Source: Tessaracoccus sp. OS52
GTDB lineage: Bacteria > Actinomycetota > Actinomycetes > Propionibacteriales > Propionibacteriaceae
DNA: 64,000 bases
Direction of reading: 5' to 3'
NCBI RefSeq assembly: GCF_020687685.1
Contig: NZ_JAJEWM010000001.1
Location: 744,001-808,000 of the forward strand
Part shown: piece by piece, positions 33,528 to 41,810 of the stretch
Layout: the number at the start of each line of letters is the position of its first letter
Position numbering within the stretch: the stretch's first letter is position 1
Notes under the pieces: model-generated
What the model saw: the letters and a program-made list of their open reading frames with translations, nothing else
Databases searched by the model: none
Told to the model about the DNA's origin: nothing
Position numbers and translations under genes: made by a program

Positions 33528-34335
33528 GCGCAGACGTGCGTGCGGCCACTACCGGGACAGCTGGAATCTCTGGTTCGCTTGTCCTGTCGGCTTCTGGAGT
33601 CGTGGCCTGCCCGTGCAGGGCGTAGCGAACCAGCAGAATTGCGCCGCCGAGGATGCTTGCGGCACCGAACACTTGCGCCTCGGTGAGTCCGAGCAGGATC
33701 GGGTTGTTGATCCGGACGAACTCGACGAGCAGCCTGGCCAAGCCGCTGAGGATCAGGTAGGACCCGAACACCGCGGCCGGCTGCATTCGACGAGCGATGA
33801 TCCACAGGATTCCGGCGATCAGGAACGCTCCGGCGGCCTCGTAGAGCTGGGCGGGGTGGACGGGCACGTTGATGGGGACTGCGCCGTTGGGGAATGCCAT
33901 GCCCCAGGGCAGGTCGGTGGGTTTGCCGTAGGTGCCGTCGCCGGCGAGGAAGCAGCCGATCCTGCCGATGCCGTAGGCCACCGACAGTGGCGCTGCCATC
34001 GCGCCGACGACCTTGGCAAGGGACAGGTGGTTGCGGCGGGTGAGCACGAGAACCGCTAGTGAGCCGCCGATCAGTCCCCCGTACCAGACGAATCCGGAGC
34101 CACCCAGCATGTGCCAACTCAAGTGGTCGAGGTTCGCCACTAGGAAGTACAACTTTGCCCCCACAAATCCCCATACCGTTGCCCACAACGCAAGCGAGTA
34201 GGCGAGGTCCCTGTCGTAGCCGATCCGCTGGAAGGTGCGGCCGAGCAGGAAGCCCCCGACCAACAGGGCCAGGGCCTTGCTGACTCCATAGGATTGGACT
34301 TGGAATCCGAATACCGAGAACAGCTCAGGCCACAC
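33517..34335 (-). CDS. lgt: Prolipoprotein diacylglyceryl transferase
   Basis: This 272-aa polytopic enzyme transfers diacylglycerol to the lipobox Cys of exported lipoproteins. The family core is visible: GAKLYFLVANLDHL, GRIGCFLAGDGTYGKPTDLP and HPAQLYEA, plus the C-terminal RINNPILLGLTEAQVF. The GTG at 34335 is chosen because GGGAG lies 6 bases upstream; an open frame to 34527 would add unrelated residues over the promoter. Five lipoproteins in this island would be its clients. A CTTGACC box lies upstream. Confidence 0.88.
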   Translation of the reverse strand: MWPELFSVFGFQVQSYGVSKALALLVGGFLLGRTFQRIGYDRDLAYSLALWATVWGFVGAKLYFLVANLDHLSWHMLGGSGFVWYGGLIGGSLAVLVLTRRNHLSLAKVVGAMAAPLSVAYGIGRIGCFLAGDGTYGKPTDLPWGMAFPNGAVPINVPVHPAQLYEAAGAFLIAGILWIIARRMQPAAVFGSYLILSGLARLLVEFVRINNPILLGLTEAQVFGAASILGGAILLVRYALHGQATTPEADRTSEPEIPAVPVVAARTSALQG

Positions 34336-34430
34336 GGCCAACTCCCATCGTTGAGAACACCCGTCTTGTCGCGCCCCCGTGCTGGGGAGCCGACCCCAGT
34401 CTCGGCCGGCCGGATCAAGCATCAGGTCAG

Positions 34431-34452
34431 ATCTTGCCAAGGCTTGGTCAAG
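34431..34452 (-). promoter_or_regulatory. Response-regulator box upstream of lgt
   Basis: On the - strand CTTGACCAAGC is followed by CTTGGCAAGAT and a third weaker repeat (CTGACCTGATG). GAGACT (34403-34398) starts 49 bp from the outer edge. Confidence 0.6.
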
Positions 34453-34471
34453 ATCCATGGGGCCGTCGGGT

Positions 34472-34493
34472 GTTGACGGGATCTTGATCGAAG
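34472..34493 (+). promoter_or_regulatory. Response-regulator box upstream of HMA chaperone
   Basis: GTTGACGGGAT is followed by CTTGATCGAAG. GATCAT at 34522-34527 starts 50 bp from the outer edge. Its centre is about 41 bp from that of the lgt box, so the gap is a divergent double promoter. Confidence 0.62.
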
Positions 34494-34563
34494 CCTTACC
34501 GGCTTTCAACACCGGTCGGGTGATCATGGGTACAGCGGGGACGAATCGCGAAAGGAGTGCTAG

Positions 34564-34848
34564 ATGCGGAAGATGACTCAGACCACGTACGGGGTGCGGG
34601 GACTCAGCTGCCAGCGGTGCCTGGTGAGCGCGCTCGATGCCGTGCGCGCGCTGCCCGGCGTCCGGGCGGTGGCGATGGATCTCGTGCCGTCGGGTGAGTC
34701 GCTACTCACCGTCGCCCCGGCCGACGCCGTGACCGGCGACCAAGTGCGCGCCAGCCTGGGAACCGCAGGGTTCGAGCTCACCCGACGGCGTCGCGAGCAG
34801 CACCGCGGCTGGGAGACCTTCGTTCCGTACCGACAGCGCCGGACCTAG
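34564..34848 (+). CDS. HMA-domain copper chaperone-like protein
   Basis: This 94-aa protein is a ferredoxin-fold HMA domain. It begins YGVRGLSCQRCLVSALDAV, where CQRC is the CxxC copper-binding pair, and continues ALPGVRAVAMDL and QVRASLGTAGFEL. A basic tail of about 25 residues follows (RRRREQHRGWE). It likely carries Cu(I) to the CopA ATPase encoded next. AAAGGAG precedes the ATG by 6 bases. Confidence 0.85.
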   Translation: MRKMTQTTYGVRGLSCQRCLVSALDAVRALPGVRAVAMDLVPSGESLLTVAPADAVTGDQVRASLGTAGFELTRRRREQHRGWETFVPYRQRRT

Positions 34849-34868
34849 TCCCGCTCAGCAGTTCCAAC

Positions 34869-34890
34869 CTTGATCAAATCCTGACCCAAG
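34869..34890 (+). promoter_or_regulatory. Response-regulator box upstream of copA
   Basis: CTTGATCAAAT is followed by CCTGACCCAAG. TAGCAT at 34919-34924 starts 50 bp from the outer edge. A CsoR-type palindrome lies 11 bases beyond. Confidence 0.68.
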
Positions 34891-34935
34891 CTTGGTGGTT
34901 TCCCGAGAACCACCGGCGTAGCATCACCTCATAGA

Positions 34936-34954
34936 GATACCCCCCCCGGGTATC
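34936..34954. promoter_or_regulatory. CsoR-type operator in front of copA
   Basis: GATACCCCCCCCGGGTATC is a palindrome with GATACCC and GGGTATC arms, matching the TACCC...GGGTA form of CsoR operators. It sits just after the predicted start of transcription, where bound CsoR would block the polymerase. Confidence 0.82.
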
Positions 34955-34977
34955 AAAGGAGTGAGGGGATAGGCGTG

Positions 34978-37758
34978 ATGGTCTGGCTAGTGATTGGCGG
35001 GGCGGTCGTCCTGACGGGATTGCTGATCTGGTACTTCTTCGGCCCCAAGCGGGCCGGCAATGTTCGCATCGAGGATGGAGTCCAGGTTGTTGATGTCACG
35101 GTCGACGGTGGCTACAACCCCGCAGTGATCGAAGGGGTCCGCCCCGGGATGCCCGTCCGGATGCTGTTCGACCGCAAGGAGAGCGGCGAGTGCACCTCCC
35201 GGGTGGTGATGCCCGACTTCAAGATCAACGCCGGGCTGCCCGCCTTCCGCACCACGGCAGTCGAGTTCGTGCCCGCCGCAGCCGGCGAGTACCGCTTCGC
35301 CTGCGGCATGAACATGGTCTCCGGCCTGATCCGTGTCACCGGCGATCCTCCTGCATCACCGGCCCCAACCGCGGCCAAGGCACACGACAACAGTGAGAGC
35401 CAAGTCTCGTCAGCCGAAGCGTCGACGGCGATATCGGAGGACGACGAGGCGGAACGGGCCGCGGAGATCCGGGACCTGACGCGTCGGTTGAGTATCGGTG
35501 CCCTGCTGACCCTCCCCGCGCTGATCGCGGTGATGGCCGTGGAGTTGTTCGGTGCCGGCTGGGTGCCTGAGATCCTGATGAGCCCGTGGCTGCAGCTGGC
35601 CCTGATCGCGCCGGTGATGTTCTGGTCGGGTTGGCCGATCCATCGCGTCGGGTGGCGGGCGCTGTCGCACCGGACCGCGGACATGAACTCGCTGATCACC
35701 CTCGGGACGGTGGCGGCGTTCGGCTACAGCCTCGTGGTCACGTTTGTGCCCGGGATCCTGCCTGAGGAGCTCAGGCAGGTGTACTACGAAGCCGTCGGCG
35801 TCATCATCACCCTGATCCTGCTCGGCAGGCTCCTGGAGACCAAGGCAAAGGCCGGCACCGGTGAAGCCATCCGCAAGCTCATCGGCCTGCAACCGCGAAC
35901 CGCCCGCGTGCTTCGCAACGACACCGAGGTAGAGGTCCCCGTCGAGGACGTGGTCGTCGGGGACGTCGTGCTGATCCGGCCCGGCGAGAAGCTGCCGGTC
36001 GACGGTCAGGTGATCAGCGGGTCCTCCGCGGTCGATGAGTCCATGGTCACGGGGGAGTCCATACCGGTCACAAAAACCGTCGGCGACGCGGTGATAGGCG
36101 CCACGATCAACTCCACCGGCGCCCTGCGCTACATCGCCACCCGCGTCGGATCCGACACCATGCTCGCCCAGATCATCAAGCTCGTCCGGGAGGCCCAGGG
36201 ATCCAAGGCCCCCATCCAGCGGCTGGTGGACAAGGTCTCCAGCTACTTCGTCCCGGCCGTCATCGTGATCGCCGTCTGGACCCTGGCGATCTGGCTCCTG
36301 GTCGGGCCCCCGCCAGTGTTCGTGTTCGCGCTCGTCGCGGCCGTCTCGGTCCTGATCATCGCCTGCCCCTGCGCCCTGGGGCTGGCAACCCCGATGTCCA
36401 TCACCGTCGGCACCGGCAAGGGGGCCGAACACGGCATCCTGATCCGCTCGGCCGAGGCATTGGAAACCGCCCACAAGCTCGATGCCATCATCCTCGACAA
36501 GACCGGCACCATCACCAAGGGCGTCCCCGCCCTGACCGACGTCGCGGTGGTCGGCGTACTGGACGAGAACCAGCTGCTCGGGTGGGTGGCTGCCGTAGAG
36601 AAGAGCTCCGAGCACCCGCTCGCCGCGGCCATCGTCACCGGTGCAGCCGATCGCGAACTCACACTGCCAGAGGTCACCGGCTTCGACTCGATCACCGGTC
36701 AAGGAGTTCGAGGCCTCATCGGTGGCCGCGAAATCCTGGTCGGCAACCGGAGGCTGCTGGAAGGAGCCGGCGTGCCCACCCACAACCTCACTCCACTTCA
36801 CGACGCCCTCGCCTCCCAGGGCAAGACCCCGATGCTGGTGGCCGTCGACGGCCGAGCTGCAGGCGTCATCGCGGTGGCCGACACCATCAAGGAAGGATCT
36901 CCGGCGGCGGTGGCGGCACTGCAGGAGCGCGGTATCGAGGTGATCATGATGACAGGCGACAACCGTGCCACTGCCGCGGCAATCGCGAGCCAGGTCGGGA
37001 TCCGCCGGGTGGTCGCAGAGGTCATGCCCGAGCACAAGGCCGCGGAGGTTCGCCGCCTGCAGGACGAGGGCAAGGTCGTGGGCATGGTCGGCGACGGCAT
37101 CAACGACGCCCCAGCGCTGGCCCAGGCCGACGTCGGCTCCGCCATCGGCACCGGAACCGACGTCGCCATCGAATCCTCTGACATCACCCTCATCTCCGGT
37201 GCACTGTCCGGGGTGGTCACCGCCGTCGACCTGTCACGAGCCACGATGCGCAACATCAAACAGAACCTGGTGTTCGCCTTCCTCTACAACACCCTCGGCA
37301 TCCCCATCGCCGCCGGCGTGCTCTACCCGTTCTTCGGGATCCTGCTGAGCCCCATGGTCGCCGCCGGCGCCATGGCGCTCTCGTCGCTGTCGGTGGTCGC
37401 CAACGCCAACCGACTACGCCGATGGGAACCCCAACTGATCCCAGCCGCCACCCGGCCCGCATCCACCGACATCCCGACCGTCGAAATCGGCGGCACCAAT
37501 ACCGAACCCACCCAACTCAATGGAAAGGAACCAACCATGTTCGGAAAGAAGAAGTCCAGCACCGCCCAGATCGATCCCGTCTGCGGGATGAAGGTCCAAC
37601 CCGCCAAGGCCGCCGCGACCCGTGATCACGACGGGAACACCTTCTACTTCTGCTCAACCCACTGCGCCGAGACGTTCGACGCCGACCCACACACCTACGG
37701 CCACCCGCAGCCGCAGTCCCACACCCCCGGACACGGCACGGGGCACAGCCACAGCTAG
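34978..37758 (+). CDS. copA: Cupredoxin-CopA-YHS fusion copper ATPase
   Basis: This 926-aa copper exporter has three parts. An N-terminal membrane helix is followed by a cupredoxin-like domain (about 30-125, ending [18 protein letters not shown] with Cys and Met ligands). A full P1B-1 ATPase comes next: TGES, Cys463-Pro-Cys465, DKTGT with Asp507, [19 protein letters not shown]. Finally a C-terminal YHS domain (from residue 854: [28 protein letters not shown]) leads to a His-rich tail. GTG at 34975 and ATG at 34978 are adjacent; I use the ATG. There is no N-terminal HMA domain; an HMA chaperone is encoded upstream. A ribosome site with an in-frame ATG at 37537 could also yield the YHS part alone. 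Confidence 0.93.
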   Translation: MVWLVIGGAVVLTGLLIWYFFGPKRAGNVRIEDGVQVVDVTVDGGYNPAVIEGVRPGMPVRMLFDRKESGECTSRVVMPDFKINAGLPAFRTTAVEFVPAAAGEYRFACGMNMVSGLIRVTGDPPASPAPTAAKAHDNSESQVSSAEASTAISEDDEAERAAEIRDLTRRLSIGALLTLPALIAVMAVELFGAGWVPEILMSPWLQLALIAPVMFWSGWPIHRVGWRALSHRTADMNSLITLGTVAAFGYSLVVTFVPGILPEELRQVYYEAVGVIITLILLGRLLETKAKAGTGEAIRKLIGLQPRTARVLRNDTEVEVPVEDVVVGDVVLIRPGEKLPVDGQVISGSSAVDESMVTGESIPVTKTVGDAVIGATINSTGALRYIATRVGSDTMLAQIIKLVREAQGSKAPIQRLVDKVSSYFVPAVIVIAVWTLAIWLLVGPPPVFVFALVAAVSVLIIACPCALGLATPMSITVGTGKGAEHGILIRSAEALETAHKLDAIILDKTGTITKGVPALTDVAVVGVLDENQLLGWVAAVEKSSEHPLAAAIVTGAADRELTLPEVTGFDSITGQGVRGLIGGREILVGNRRLLEGAGVPTHNLTPLHDALASQGKTPMLVAVDGRAAGVIAVADTIKEGSPAAVAALQERGIEVIMMTGDNRATAAAIASQVGIRRVVAEVMPEHKAAEVRRLQDEGKVVGMVGDGINDAPALAQADVGSAIGTGTDVAIESSDITLISGALSGVVTAVDLSRATMRNIKQNLVFAFLYNTLGIPIAAGVLYPFFGILLSPMVAAGAMALSSLSVVANANRLRRWEPQLIPAATRPASTDIPTVEIGGTNTEPTQLNGKEPTMFGKKKSSTAQIDPVCGMKVQPAKAAATRDHDGNTFYFCSTHCAETFDADPHTYGHPQPQSHTPGHGTGHSHS
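37520..37539 (+). promoter_or_regulatory. Internal ribosome-site-like sequence before the YHS domain
   Basis: GGAAAGGAACC (37522-37532) precedes an in-frame ATG at 37537 inside copA. It would allow a separate 73-residue YHS protein. Confidence 0.4.
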
Positions 37759-37785
37759 GAAGTATCGCAAGAGGAGGTGCAGGAC

Positions 37786-38070
37786 ATGCCCGAAACCGGC
37801 ACAGACCGCGACGCGCTCGTCACCCGGCTCAACCGGATCGAGGGTCAGGTACGAGGCATCACCCGAATGATTGGGCGTGACGCCTACTGCATCGAGACCC
37901 TCACTCAGATCTCCGCAGCATCGAGCGCCTTGCGGTCGGTCGCCCTGGCACTGCTCGAGGACCACATTCAGCATTGCCTCGCCGAGGCGGTCCAGTCAGG
38001 AGATCATGACTTCCACGAAGCCAAAGTCGTGGAGGCATCCGAAGCGATCGGACGACTCCTGCGCAGCTGA
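37786..38070 (+). CDS. csoR: CsoR copper-sensing repressor
   Basis: This 94-aa all-helical repressor of the CsoR/RcnR family has the Cu(I) ligands Cys35 (RDAYCIETL), His60 and Cys64 (LLEDHIQHCLAEA) in the exact CsoR spacing. Without copper it binds GC-rich palindromes; copper releases it. The ATG at 37786 has GAGGAGG upstream and is better placed than the GTG at 37777. It stands 27 bases after copA and probably represses copA through the palindrome at 34936-34954. Confidence 0.94.
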   Translation: MPETGTDRDALVTRLNRIEGQVRGITRMIGRDAYCIETLTQISAASSALRSVALALLEDHIQHCLAEAVQSGDHDFHEAKVVEASEAIGRLLRS

Positions 38071-38229
38071 ACAGGGCAGCCCCCCTGCGCTCTGCCCCAC
38101 CCCCGCCTCGGGGGCAGAGCACCAGGGGGCCTCGGCGCACCTGAGCTCACGGTTGCACGCTGCCCTATCGACCGACCACCACGCACGGCTCAGAGAACAC
38201 ACGACACGAAACAAGCACCGGAGGCTGTC
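38071..38229. other. Gap between csoR and the GAPDH gene
   Basis: 159 bases. GC-rich inverted stretches such as CCCCGCCTCGGGGGCAG (38101-38117) could form a terminator-like hairpin. I see no box or CsoR palindrome, so the GAPDH may be transcribed from copA/csoR. Confidence 0.35.
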
Positions 38230-39285
38230 ATGAATACCCAAGTTGCCGTCAACGGCTACGGAGTGATCGGCAAGCGGGTCGCAGACGCGGTCCTGGCAAT
38301 GCCCGACATGAACCTCGTCGGGGTGGCAGACATCGCAACGGACTGGCACGTGCGCACCGCTGTTGGGCTCGGCTTCGAGGTGTTCGCGGCGACCGAGAAC
38401 GCGCGCACCGCGATGCAGGCAGCTGGGGTGCCCCTGGCTGGCACCCTGCCGAACCTGCTAGACCGGGTGGACGTGGTAGTGGACACCACGCCGAAGAAGG
38501 TCGCCGCCACCAACCTGGATGCCTACCGTGCCGCGGGAGTCAAGGCCATCTTCCAAGGTGGGGAGTCCCACGCCACCATCGGGCACTCCTTCGTCGCTCA
38601 GGCCAACTACGCCACTGCGCTCGGCCGGGACACGACCCGGGTGGTGTCGTGCAACACCGCCAGCATCGTGCGTGTCCTCGGCGCGCTGCAGAACGCCGAG
38701 CTCCTCTCCCGCGCACGAGGGGTGCTCATCCGCCGGGCCACCGACCCCGGCGAGTCCCATCAGAGCGGCATCATGAACACCATGGTCCCCGAGGGGTCCA
38801 TCCCGTCCCACCAGGGCCCGGACGCCCGCACAGTCCTGCCTGACCTAGACGTGGTGACCATAGCCGCGAAGGCCGCCCACACCCAGACCCACAACCACTA
38901 CTGGACGCTGCAACTGACCCGACCGGCCGGCCGCGAGGAGATTCTCGATGCGCTGCGGTCCGCACCGAGGATCGCGTTCATCCGCATGGCCGACGGACTG
39001 ACGGCCCTGAACACCACGGTCGAACTCATGCGCGACCTGGGCCGGCCGCGGGGGGACATGTGGGAGGTCGCACTGTGGGAAGACGTCCTGACCGTCGAGG
39101 GGGACGAGGCCTACCTGACCTACCAAGTCTACAACGAGGCCATCGTTGTCCCGGAGACCATCGACGCCATCCGCGCTCTGGTCGGCGCCGTGACCGACGG
39201 CGCCACCTCGATCACCATGACTGACCAGGCCCTGGGCATGCGGCGGGCATTCCTCCCCGCTCCGGTCCCAGCGACAACGGCCTGA
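38230..39285 (+). CDS. Type II (archaeal-type) glyceraldehyde-3-phosphate dehydrogenase
   Basis: This 351-aa enzyme has an N-terminal Rossmann domain (VAVNGYGVIGKRVADAV), a catalytic Cys141 (VVSCNTASIVRVLGAL) and the class II-specific segment RRATDPGESHQSGIMNTMVP. This is the archaeal-type NAD(P)-dependent GAPDH, distinct from ordinary bacterial Gap. It should oxidise glyceraldehyde-3-phosphate in glycolysis or run the reverse. Its place between csoR and a P-type ATPase is unusual for a sugar enzyme. Ordinary GAPDH is a known copper target in Staphylococcus, so a replacement role under metal stress is plausible. That role is inference. Confidence 0.9.
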   Translation: MNTQVAVNGYGVIGKRVADAVLAMPDMNLVGVADIATDWHVRTAVGLGFEVFAATENARTAMQAAGVPLAGTLPNLLDRVDVVVDTTPKKVAATNLDAYRAAGVKAIFQGGESHATIGHSFVAQANYATALGRDTTRVVSCNTASIVRVLGALQNAELLSRARGVLIRRATDPGESHQSGIMNTMVPEGSIPSHQGPDARTVLPDLDVVTIAAKAAHTQTHNHYWTLQLTRPAGREEILDALRSAPRIAFIRMADGLTALNTTVELMRDLGRPRGDMWEVALWEDVLTVEGDEAYLTYQVYNEAIVVPETIDAIRALVGAVTDGATSITMTDQALGMRRAFLPAPVPATTA

Positions 39286-39363
39286 GACCCGACCGCCGGG
39301 CCAACATCCGCCCAGCCCGTCGCATGACCCGTCGGCCACACGGCCGGAAAGGAAGACCCGATC
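39286..39363. other. Short gap before CPD-type ATPase
   Basis: 78 bases. GGAAAGGA before the ATG at 39364 is a good ribosome site. No separate promoter is evident. Confidence 0.4.
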
Positions 39364-41799
39364 ATGAAGAGTCAAACCACGGTCCTGGAAGCCGGTGGCC
39401 TGCACTGGGCCACCTCCGAATCGGTGATCGAGAAGACGTTACTGGGGCTGCCCGGCGTGTTGGCCGTCGAGGCCAGCGCCGTCTCCCAGACCGCAACGGT
39501 CACCTACGACCCGGACAAGACCTCGGTCACCCAGCTGGTCGACTGGATCAACGACTGCGGCTACCACTGCACCGGACAGTCGGTACCGGGCCACATCTGC
39601 CACCCCATGGAAGAACCGGTCCCCACCGGCCACAATGCCAACGCCGGCGATGACGCCCAGGCCGACCACCACGAAGTGCATACCGGGCACAGGGGCGGTG
39701 AGGACGAGGCTGACAGCTCCGCACAGGCAGCGATGGGCCACGGCGGTCATGGTGGGTCGATGGAGGACATGGCCAGGGACATGCGGAACCGGTTCCTGGT
39801 TGCCTTGATCCTGTCGATCCCCATCACGATCTGGTCCCCGCTCGGGCGTGATGTGCTGGGGCTGAACCCGCCGCTGGCGTTCGGGCTGCGCGATGATGTC
39901 TTCACCTTGATCCTGTCGCTGCCCGTGGTGTTCTACTCGGCGTGGATCTTCTTCGACGGCGCCTACCGGGCGCTGCGGGCGAAGACGCTGGACATGATGG
40001 TCCTGGTGGCGGTCGCAGTGGGGGCCGGTTGGCTCTACAGTCTGGTGGTCACCCTCACCGGCGGTGGTGAGGTCTTCTACGAGGCGGTCACCGTGCTGAC
40101 CACGTTCGTGCTGCTGGGGCACTGGCTGGAGATGCGAGCCCGAGGCGGCGCGAACGACGCGGTGCGTACGCTTCTGCAGCTGGCGCCCTCACAGGCACTC
40201 GTGATTCGTGACGGCCAGCCCGTGGAGGTTCCCACCGCCGAGGTCGTCGTCGGTGATCTGCTGCTGGTACGGCCGGGCTCGAAGATCCCCACCGATGCGG
40301 TGGTGGAGGAGGGGGAGTCCGAGGTCGATGAGTCGATGGTGACCGGAGAGTCCATGCCGGTGGAGAAGGCGCCCGGTGCGGAGGTGATCGGCGCCTCGAT
40401 CAACACCACTGGCACCTTGCGGGCCCGGGCCACGAAGGTCGGCGCGGACACCGCGCTGGCGCAGATCGTAAAGATGGTCCAGGAGGCCCAGAACTCCAAA
40501 GCCCCCGGCCAGCGGCTGGCCGACCGGGCCGCGTTCTGGCTGGTGTTCGTCGCTCTCATCGGCGGCACCGTGACCTTCACCGTGTGGATGCTCGCCGGCG
40601 CGGGTGTGCCTCTGGCGATGCTGTTCGCGATCACCGTCGTGGTCGTCACCTGCCCCGATGCACTGGGTCTGGCCACACCGATGGCGATCATGGTCGGCAC
40701 CGGGCTCGGCGCCAAGCGGGGGGTGCTGTTCAAGAACGCCTCCGCCCTGGAGGGGACGGCGAAGATCGACACGGTGGTGATGGACAAGACCGGCACCCTG
40801 ACCAAGGGCGAGCCGGAGGTCACCGACATCATCGCGGTCGGCATGAGCGAGGAGGAGATGCTGGCCCTGGTCGCTGCCGTTGAACGTGAGTCTGAGCACC
40901 CCCTGGCCCGCGCCATCGACAGCCACGCCGCCCAGCGCGGCGTGCCCGTGCTGGCTGTGAGCGAGTTCCTCAACGTCCCCGGCCACGGCGCCACGGCTAC
41001 GGTCGATGGGCGTCGAGTCCTGGTGGGTAACCTGCGCCTCATGGCCACGGAGAACGTCGACCTGGGCGACCTGGCCGAGCGGCGGAACGAGCTGGCCGCG
41101 TCCGGGCGCACTGCGGTGCTCGCCGCGGTGGGCGGGCGCGCGGTGGGTGTGATCGCGCTGGCTGACGCCGCCCGGGACACGGCCGCGGCGGCCGTCGCCG
41201 CCCTGCACGAGTCCGGGGTCGAGGTCGTCATGCTGACCGGCGACAACGAGGCCACCGCCCTGCGCATCGCCGAGCAGCTCAGCATCGACACCGTCATCGC
41301 CGAGGTCCTGCCGGGGGACAAGGCCGAGAAGATCGCCGAGCTGCAGCAGGCGGGGAGGACGGTGGCGATGGTCGGCGACGGCGTCAACGACGCGCCGGCG
41401 CTGGCCAAGGCCGACATCGGCATCGCGATCGGTGCCGGCACGGACGTGGCGATCGAGACCGCGGACATCGTCCTGATGCGCTCGGACCCGCTGGACGTCT
41501 CCGTCGCACTGCGCATCGGCAAGGGTACGGTGCGCAAGGAGCGCCAGAACTTGGCGTGGGCGGTCGGGTACAACGCCATCGCGCTGCCCATCGCTGCGGG
41601 GGTGTTCTACCCCGCCTTCGGCCTGATGCTGCGTCCGGAGATCGCGGCGTTGACGATGTCGGGTTCCACGGTCATCGTCACGATCAACGCGCTGCTGCTC
41701 AAACGGCTCAGGCTGCCCACGCAGCAGGACCCGGCCGCGCCGCAGCGCGCCGCTCGGGAGCCGGAGCCCAACGCACCGGTACCGGTCGGCACCCGCTGA
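39364..41799 (+). CDS. P1B-type ATPase with CPD motif and degenerate HMA domain
   Basis: This 811-aa metal exporter has an N-terminal HMA-like fold (about 5-70) without CxxC; the loop reads GLHWATSESV. A His-rich linker follows (ADHHEVHTGHRGG, MGHGGHGGSMEDM). Then comes a full ATPase core: TGES, DKTGT with Asp474, SEHPLARAI, GDGVNDAPAL. The transmembrane motif is Cys430-Pro-Asp432, not CPC or CPH. The closest relatives by features are CopB-type (P1B-3) pumps for Cu(II)/Ag(I), which also have His-rich regions. The Asp suggests a distinct metal site. The next gene starts 12 bases downstream. Confidence 0.9.
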   Translation: MKSQTTVLEAGGLHWATSESVIEKTLLGLPGVLAVEASAVSQTATVTYDPDKTSVTQLVDWINDCGYHCTGQSVPGHICHPMEEPVPTGHNANAGDDAQADHHEVHTGHRGGEDEADSSAQAAMGHGGHGGSMEDMARDMRNRFLVALILSIPITIWSPLGRDVLGLNPPLAFGLRDDVFTLILSLPVVFYSAWIFFDGAYRALRAKTLDMMVLVAVAVGAGWLYSLVVTLTGGGEVFYEAVTVLTTFVLLGHWLEMRARGGANDAVRTLLQLAPSQALVIRDGQPVEVPTAEVVVGDLLLVRPGSKIPTDAVVEEGESEVDESMVTGESMPVEKAPGAEVIGASINTTGTLRARATKVGADTALAQIVKMVQEAQNSKAPGQRLADRAAFWLVFVALIGGTVTFTVWMLAGAGVPLAMLFAITVVVVTCPDALGLATPMAIMVGTGLGAKRGVLFKNASALEGTAKIDTVVMDKTGTLTKGEPEVTDIIAVGMSEEEMLALVAAVERESEHPLARAIDSHAAQRGVPVLAVSEFLNVPGHGATATVDGRRVLVGNLRLMATENVDLGDLAERRNELAASGRTAVLAAVGGRAVGVIALADAARDTAAAAVAALHESGVEVVMLTGDNEATALRIAEQLSIDTVIAEVLPGDKAEKIAELQQAGRTVAMVGDGVNDAPALAKADIGIAIGAGTDVAIETADIVLMRSDPLDVSVALRIGKGTVRKERQNLAWAVGYNAIALPIAAGVFYPAFGLMLRPEIAALTMSGSTVIVTINALLLKRLRLPTQQDPAAPQRAAREPEPNAPVPVGTR

Positions 41800-41810
41800 C
41801 CGGGGTCGGC

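Noticed and set aside
34936-34954. C-run as a simple sequencing homopolymer artefact
   Set aside because: The arms GATACCC and GGGTATC are symmetric and stand at the right place for CsoR, so kept as an operator; exact C count may still be uncertain.
35410-37035. 541-codon - strand frame opposite copA
   Set aside because: Asp/Gly/His-rich antisense of a conserved ATPase.
38101-38117. CsoR operator in front of the GAPDH gene
   Set aside because: GC-rich but lacks the TACCC...GGGTA arms.
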